Below are positions 57,977 to 64,000 of a stretch of 64,000 bases of DNA, piece by piece (positions within the stretch are counted from its first letter, which is position 1; each line of letters opens with the position of its first letter). The stretch comes from Hofstenia miamia (lineage: Eukaryota; Xenacoelomorpha; Acoela; Hofsteniidae). The notes beneath the pieces were generated by a model. That model saw only the letters and a program-made list of their open reading frames with translations. It had not been told where the DNA came from and searched no databases. The translations under genes and the position numbers were made by a program. The stretch lies in NCBI GenBank assembly GCA_900660155.1, contig CABFPE010000411.1:310851-374850 (forward strand). The letters are read 5' to 3'.

Positions 57977-58976
57977 NNNNNNNNNNNNNNNNNNNNNNNN
58001 NNNNNNNNNNNNNNNNNNNNNNNNNNNNNNNNNNNNNNNNNNNNNNNNNNNNNNNNNNNNNNNNNNNNNNNNNNNNNNNNNNNNNNNNNNNNNNNNNNNN
58101 NNNNNNNNNNNNNNNNNNNNNNNNNNNNNNNNNNNNNNNNNNNNNNNNNNNNNNNNNNNNNNNNNNNNNNNNNNNNNNNNNNNNNNNNNNNNNNNNNNNN
58201 NNNNNNNNNNNNNNNNNNNNNNNNNNNNNNNNNNNNNNNNNNNNNNNNNNNNNNNNNNNNNNNNNNNNNNNNNNNNNNNNNNNNNNNNNNNNNNNNNNNN
58301 NNNNNNNNNNNNNNNNNNNNNNNNNNNNNNNNNNNNNNNNNNNNNNNNNNNNNNNNNNNNNNNNNNNNNNNNNNNNNNNNNNNNNNNNNNNNNNNNNNNN
58401 NNNNNNNNNNNNNNNNNNNNNNNNNNNNNNNNNNNNNNNNNNNNNNNNNNNNNNNNNNNNNNNNNNNNNNNNNNNNNNNNNNNNNNNNNNNNNNNNNNNN
58501 NNNNNNNNNNNNNNNNNNNNNNNNNNNNNNNNNNNNNNNNNNNNNNNNNNNNNNNNNNNNNNNNNNNNNNNNNNNNNNNNNNNNNNNNNNNNNNNNNNNN
58601 NNNNNNNNNNNNNNNNNNNNNNNNNNNNNNNNNNNNNNNNNNNNNNNNNNNNNNNNNNNNNNNNNNNNNNNNNNNNNNNNNNNNNNNNNNNNNNNNNNNN
58701 NNNNNNNNNNNNNNNNNNNNNNNNNNNNNNNNNNNNNNNNNNNNNNNNNNNNNNNNNNNNNNNNNNNNNNNNNNNNNNNNNNNNNNNNNNNNNNNNNNNN
58801 NNNNNNNNNNNNNNNNNNNNNNNNNNNNNNNNNNNNNNNNNNNNNNNNNNNNNNNNNNNNNNNNNNNNNNNNNNNNNNNNNNNNNNNNNNNNNNNNNNNN
58901 NNNNNNNNNNNNNNNNNNNNNNNNNNNNNNNNNNNNNNNNNNNNNNNNNNNNNNNNNNNNNNNNNNNNNNNNNNNN
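57977..58976. other. Assembly gap of exactly 1000 N
   Basis: The round length marks a gap of unknown size. The last bases before it, ATACAGGGTGT after a TA tract, look like the end of a mariner/IS630-type element such as the one at 44,748, so a transposon probably caused the assembly break. Confidence 0.95.
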
Positions 58977-59960
58977 TGGTAGCAGTTTTTCAACAATCAT
59001 AGCCAATGAAGGAAACTAGGAAAGAAAATCTCTATAATTAGAGTTGCTTTTTATAATATAAAATACTGCTTACAACTCTAAATAACATCAAAAATAGAAA
59101 AAAAGGAATATATTATCAAAGATTAACAAAATGTTCTTCAAACAAAATCGAACATAAAATCAAATAAAGAACACATAAAACAAGTGAGTTTCAAAAAATG
59201 TGTGTTAAAACCAACATCAAGAGGCTTTGTTTTCCACAGGATAATATGAGGCAACGTCAAATTCCACAATGCTAACATCAAGACGATCTTGAACTTTATT
59301 TAATATCACAGTATCGTCAAGACGAAAAACGAATGTATTTGCCAATCATTTAGTTAAATAACGACCGACAAGTGCAACACTTTGTATATAGGAGATCGTA
59401 TCTTCTGGCATATAATTAAATATAATGATCAATCTTTCAAAAACTTTCTTTTGGAAAGCGAAAAAGGACGACAATTATTTTTCTTGTTTCATTCCCCAGT
59501 AAATGCTCTAGCAGGGAAATTCTGTTGAAATATATATATATTCGGTCAGTGCCATTTGCGGATGTGGCTGGCTCCAGCTAAATGGTGATCAACTTCAAGC
59601 CTGGAAATTGCATGGAGAAGCTAAGTTTGCATCTTAGCCAGTTGCAGGTTATGGAATAATCGGTATGCTTTTTATCAGCAATTAAACCACAAAGTTGTTT
59701 TAGAAACTTTTCAGTGAGCGGGGATGCTCTACCAGATGCATGGTAGACCAGTGTTAGAAATGAGGGGCGTTCAATTTCTAGTACTGTTTGTTGGTACTGC
59801 TTTGTTATTCTGTTTCATTGGCTCTAAATATTTCTGCTGCAGGTCTTCAAGCATTGGTGGCTACAGAAGGATTGAACACAATTACATCAACGAATGTGCG
59901 ATTGCAAGTATGACAACAAATACATATATAAAAATGGTTACTTATAAAAGCAATTAATGT
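58977..59960. other. No gene; possible repeat sequence
   Basis: Includes a stretch of more balanced composition (59,540-59,780) that may be an old repeat; a 77-codon plus-strand frame there shows no known domain. Confidence 0.3.
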
Positions 59961-59979
59961 TAAGAATTAAGAGCCTAGG

Positions 59980-60745
59980 TTTTGGCGAATTTAGATGCGG
60001 TCTTTTAGATCATCAATATTATAGAATTCAAAACCTTGCCATTTGTATCAAAGCCTTTCATTTGAATAACTGAAAGTGTCTATTTTCTTTTTAAATACTC
60101 TTACTTTATTAATTTGTTTATAAAATGAGGTAAATTATTTCATACATATTGACGTGTTGATATATGAATTTGTCATTATTTTCTTATTATATTTAAGAGG
60201 CTGGATACTTAGTGTTTCATGATTATGTCTATGCAATAATTTTGAGGATAGAAATTGCATTTGTGGTTTGGAACAATATTATTATTTTAAAAAAATTTTG
60301 TTAGTACATTCGTGTAAATAACCCACTGCGGATTTAGTTTTTGTTAATTTTTGCATTCTCGTTATTTAAATGATTAACGGCTATTTTTATAGCCCATTAT
60401 ATTTTCAATTCGAATTCTTTCAAGAGTTGTTGATTTATGTCGATATAAACTGCTTCCATAATATAAGTGCCGCTTAGTTTTAATGTGGGAATTAATGGAA
60501 TTTTTCCTTGGTTTGAAGCAGTTGAGATATATTGCTAAGAGCCTTAATTGAAAGAGCCACTTTCGTAATAATATTAGTTATTTGTTTTGTAAAATTAAGT
60601 TGAGAATCAAAAACTATACTTAAATATTTAAAAGAATTAACTTATTCTGTGTAAGTAGCATTAAATCTTAGGATATTCTGAGAAACTTTTGTGTAATGAT
60701 CGTTAGATTTAGTTCTAATTAAACAAAATTGAGGTATATTCTTAG
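59980..60745 (-). mobile_element. LINE 3' fragment (reverse transcriptase C-terminal region)
   Basis: The minus strand reads FNATYTE, then VNSFKYLSIVFDSQLNFTKQI (the usual ...YLGV-x-LD-x-x-L-x-F block with Gly lost) and thumb-like sequence downstream, with many stops. It is a 5'-truncated LINE tail, different from the copy at 47.6-50.9 kb. A Tc1-like element follows directly at 60,750. Confidence 0.6.
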
Positions 60746-60749
60746 TTTT

Positions 60750-62031
60750 AGTGGTGCAACATATTGTGAAAGAAAAATCGCTAATCGCTGCTGATTAGCA
60801 TGTCCCCTCAAAGCACCGTGGTCCGTACAATCAAGCGGTACCATGAAACTGGCTCCAGCGAGTCCCGTGCCCGATCTGGACGCCCAAAAGTCACAACAAC
60901 GAGGGATGATGTCGCCATGGTTAATCCGTTCATCAACGCCGCCGAGATAAAGCAGGAATTGCCGCAATCATTCCACAATGTGTCTGTAGAGACAATCAAG
61001 AGACGCCTGAGTCATCATTTTCCATCACCTATCCGCAGAGCCGTCAGAAAGCCGTTAATCACTGCCAAGATGACGAAACAGCGCCTTGCCTTCTTCCAGA
61101 AGTATCGGCACTGGATCGTTGAATAGTGGAAGCAGGTCATGTTTAGTGACGAGAGCTCCTGTCAAATAGTCCAGGCACTTAAGCCATTTGTAAGGCCTCC
61201 TTGCTGCTGCTTCTCCGTTCAATCCAAGTTAAACATCGGCAACTGTGAAGCATCTCCCATCAGTAATGGCGTGGGACTGTTTCAGTCACCATGGACGTTG
61301 CGCCTTAACATTTTTGGATGTGGGTGTCAAAATGAACACTGCACTATATTTGAGTATATTGAAAGAAAAGCTGGAATACTTTAGGACTATAGCAAGCTGC
61401 ACAAAATTCCAGCAAGATTCTGCAAAGTGCCACGTCTCCAAGAGGGCTCAAGCGTGGTTTGCGGAGAACAACATTCAACTACTGGATTGGCCGGGGAACA
61501 GCCCCAACCTGAATTCCATATAACGTCTATGGATGACCATCAAGAGAAAGCTCGCCGACAAACGCCAAGCTTAGCAACATTCCGCGCAGAAATAACGAAG
61601 GTTTGGTGTCTTGAAGTGTACAAGGAAGTGTGCGAAAGATTGGGAGAGTATGCCCACCAGAATTTCAGCCGTACTAAAAAACAAAGGATATCCAAAAAAA
61701 TATTAAACGTGACATTCTTTTCCTACACTATATATGTTTGTTTGTAGTGTCTTGATTGTGAACTGCTTTGTATAAACCTTATTTGTGTACTAACGCAATT
61801 TGTATCAACCCAATATATGTATGTGTATTATTGAGCAGTGTCTAAAATGTGAAAATCTGCATTGCTGAAATAAATTTCACCATTAATATTTTTCGAAATA
61901 CGGTAAATATAATTCCATAGCGCTCTAGGAAACTAAATTTTAACGTATTGCGAGATTTGTAGTCGAATAAATGAAAATCAGCTAATGTATGTCGAAAAAT
62001 TTAGGTGATGCAATACTTTTGCATGGCACTG
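60750..62031 (+). mobile_element. Tc1-like transposon, left end missing
   Basis: The plus strand encodes most of a Tc1 transposase in three frames. 60,800-61,126 holds STVVRTIKRYHETGS and the second helix-turn-helix (AEIKQEL ... VSVETIKRRL). MFSDESS (61,139) carries the first Asp. FQQDSAKCHVSKRA and WPGNSPNLNSI follow, where a stop stands in place of the catalytic Glu. The tail is FGVL/VYKEVCERLGEY. The right end TTGCATGGCACTG at 62,031 is the complement of CAGTGCCATGCAAAAGTATT, the typical Tc1 end, followed by TA. The first helix-turn-helix and left end are missing. Confidence 0.82.
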
Positions 62032-62333
62032 TATTATATCAAACAAGACAATGCAATTAGAGTAATTACAAAAATGATGAAAAAAGAAAAATTTGGAACA
62101 ATTAAAAAAAACGAATTGAAAAATACTAAGAACTGTATAACAAATTGAAATCACTGTTTCAATATTTCTAACTATCAAAGGATCCATTTACTGAAATCTT
62201 TCATTTAGAGACAATTGCCAATAAGTTTCAATTAATGTAAAATGATGTCTGCAGAGTATATAACGTTGAAGATGAAAACTAAATTCCATAAAATGCTGAA
62301 ACAAATAATGGCGCTTCTTTAAATACCACAATT

Positions 62334-62423
62334 CTACTTCTGTCGAATCATCTTCCACTTGTAAATAGCAGGTGAATGTTTGGTTTCAGCTTTGATTTTT
62401 CTAACAACTTTGTTTTTCCCACA
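62334..62423 (-). CDS. UTP11: UTP11 (U3 snoRNP/SSU processome protein), last exon
   Basis: Acceptor ATTGTTGTTTAG, then 30 codons to TAG: CGKNKVVRKIKAETKHSPAI then YKWKMIRQK. This equals the UTP11 C-terminus, whose human form ends VKKETVNSPAIYKFQSRRKR. UTP11 is a nucleolar component of the small-subunit processome, needed for 18S rRNA maturation. Joined in phase 0 to the exon at 62,512 across an 88-bp GT-AG intron. No stop or frameshift, so this looks like a working host gene. Confidence 0.85.
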   Translation of the reverse strand, partial: CGKNKVVRKIKAETKHSPAIYKWKMIRQK

Positions 62424-62511
62424 CTAAACAACAATGATATAATGTTGCTACAAAAATGGTACCAATACATTAATAAAATTATATTTCAGTGAACTATCAG
62501 TAAAATCTTAC

Positions 62512-62610
62512 CAAATTTTTCTTCTGCTGTAGTTTTTGCATGGATACTTTGAGCATTTTCTCCCTTTCAATTCTCTTTAATAATTCTCGGTAACCCGCGT
62601 TTTCTCTGCT
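62512..62610 (-). CDS. UTP11: UTP11, penultimate exon
   Basis: A 99-bp exon between a TTTTTTATAG acceptor and a GTAAGA donor, phase 0 both ends. It reads SRENAGYRELLKRIEREKML then KVSMQKLQQKKNL, matching human RQKQYNCLTQRIEREKKLFVIAQKIQTRKDL at the IEREK core. Earlier exons were not found between 62,620 and 64,000 and should lie to the right of the window. Confidence 0.85.
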
Positions 62611-62619
62611 CTATAAAAA

Positions 62620-64000
62620 ATGCAAAATAAAATTTGTGAAGTGACAAAAATTCAAAAAATTCACACACTGGAAGTATAAATTTTTACAAGCAATGGAAAT
62701 TAGAATTCAGTAGGAATGTAATATTTTTAATTTCCATTACATTCCTTACATCGACTATATTCAGAATACAACTACACTTAAGTCACAAGTCCAACCATTT
62801 CGATGTTTTGAAATATCAAATGAAATTTCTATATTTGGAAATAGCAAACAAGCGATTAGTTAACTAATCGGATTAAATATTTCAAATTTCAATACGCAAT
62901 ATAAAAATTTATGCCTGACACTGAAGTTGCAAATTGAAAAACATAATTATTACTGAACAATATCCGTTTAGTTATAATATATTTCGACTAAAATTTCAGT
63001 TTTAGTTCCAGTTAAAGCACAACTTATGTCTAACTTCAGTTCGAGTTCATATTTCAGTTCAAGCCATTGGCTCAGACGAACGCCTGACATTTTACAGGGA
63101 CATTTAAAATCCAAAGTTTTTTTCAACATAGTAATTGCGAAGTGTTAGTGAGAATTCCCCTAGTAGATTTATGCAATGTACCCAAAATAATGGTCGCCAT
63201 TTTCCAAAATACATAAATGTCCATCAATAGAATTTTGCCTTATGTGGGAAACTCAATAAATTTTGTTTTCCATTTTAACATCAAAAAGGGAGATTGACTA
63301 CCGCACACTGGATTATTGCAAAAATTATTGAGAGATTATTATTTTTTGAATCTTAAAATGCGAAGATATAAATAAATTAGAAATGACACATTTCCAAGAA
63401 TGCACGTATATACGAACAGCAGCTCTCGATATGAAAACTAGCTCAATCACATTCATAAAAATCATACTGAACATACTCATAACATAATTGAAGTAACACG
63501 ATCATTTGCAGTATTGACTAAAACATTGGAAAATAATATCGCTCAAGGGCAACAATAATTACAGTGTGACATAAAAATTTGGTGGCTGAATTTTTTGATT
63601 GATTTTAGTCAATCTCTGGTCGAAAATGACGAATATCAACATTAAAATGTTGAAAAAACCTTAGTTTTTGAGATACGTGATTTTTAAATTATCGCATTTA
63701 TATTACCATTTTTCATACAACGAATCTCATTAATATGTTTTATAATATCATTGCAAGGTAAAATCCATAGAAATAATTTTGTCTTAAAGTATCAATTACT
63801 GTAGTCGCATTATATATGTAAGTTATCAACTAAATCAATTGAATTGCCAGGATGCAATGGGATCATAATAAGACAAGAGTAACTTTCCAAGAATTCGACC
63901 GCATTGCTGACTCATCGGAGAGACGGAATAATACGAGGGAGCACGCGTTAATTTGATGGTCACACCATTTTATCAACCCAAGCATAGCTATTAATATCAA
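62620..64000. other. Probable UTP11 intron, nothing recognised
   Basis: AT-rich, without coding segments that I can support. If the UTP11 call is right, this is intron sequence on the minus strand. Confidence 0.45.

Noticed and set aside
57905-59019. Long frames running through the 1000-N gap
   Set aside because: They consist of undetermined bases and TA-repeat translation; no gene is supported.
60719-60999. Minus-strand frames over the Tc1-like transposase
   Set aside because: Shadows of the plus-strand helix-turn-helix coding region.

Overview
This is AT-rich eukaryotic (animal) DNA. It has spliced genes with GT-AG introns, long non-coding stretches, (TA)n and (TTA)n microsatellites, and a dense and varied load of transposable elements. 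Three conserved animal host genes can be read: an Mpv17/PMP22-family gene (two exons, 4,126-4,352 and 11,211-11,538, +), a rhodopsin-like peptide-type GPCR (two exons, 28,375-28,132 and 27,480-26,831, -), and the last two exons of UTP11 (62,610-62,512 and 62,423-62,334, -). A fourth, intact secreted 435-residue protein of unknown family (54,098-52,791, -) has a decayed paralogue at 31.25-35.4 kb. Several orphan exon candidates are listed with low confidence. The species cannot be fixed from the sequence; nothing looks bacterial.

Layout. 0-4 kb: a hairpin-rich short element in a TTA repeat, then a piggyBac relic. 4.1-11.5 kb: the Mpv17-like gene, whose single ~6.9 kb intron holds two THAP/P-element-type transposon copies with reciprocal internal deletions and a hAT-type MITE. 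11.7-13.9 kb: a DD35E IS630-type transposon with ~240-bp inverted ends. 14-19.7 kb: a long TA repeat, an internally deleted mariner, a BED-finger (hAT) fragment and a mariner transposase cut by an assembly gap. 22.4-24.6 kb: a nested stack (hAT with degraded 8-bp duplication, containing a piggyBac fragment and a MITE with a perfect 8-bp duplication). 25.4 kb: another hAT MITE. 26.8-28.4 kb: the GPCR. 31.2-35.4 kb: the paralogue pseudogene split by a second, different P-type element with ~60-bp inverted ends. 36.3-40.5 kb: two old, broken retroelement fossils of LTR kin (one with RNase H, one Ty3/gypsy-like). 40.75-41.96 kb: a large inverted repeat. 42.2 kb: a second copy of the intron MITE. 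43.4-47.5 kb: a broken Penelope-like element with inverted hammerhead-like ends and two nested mariner/IS630-type insertions. 47.6-50.9 kb: a LINE whose ORF1 has a GDSL/SGNH-type esterase and whose ORF2 opens with a 2A-like ribosome-skipping motif. 52.8-54.1 kb: the secreted-protein gene. 55.8-62.0 kb: further inverted ends, Tc1 fragments, a 1-kb gap, a LINE tail and a Tc1. 62.3-62.6 kb: the UTP11 end.

The host genes do not form a pathway; each stands alone among transposons. The transposon archaeology is what stands out: several insertions can be ordered in time from nesting, and five or six have target-site duplications readable by eye. All residue counts and alignments were done by eye.
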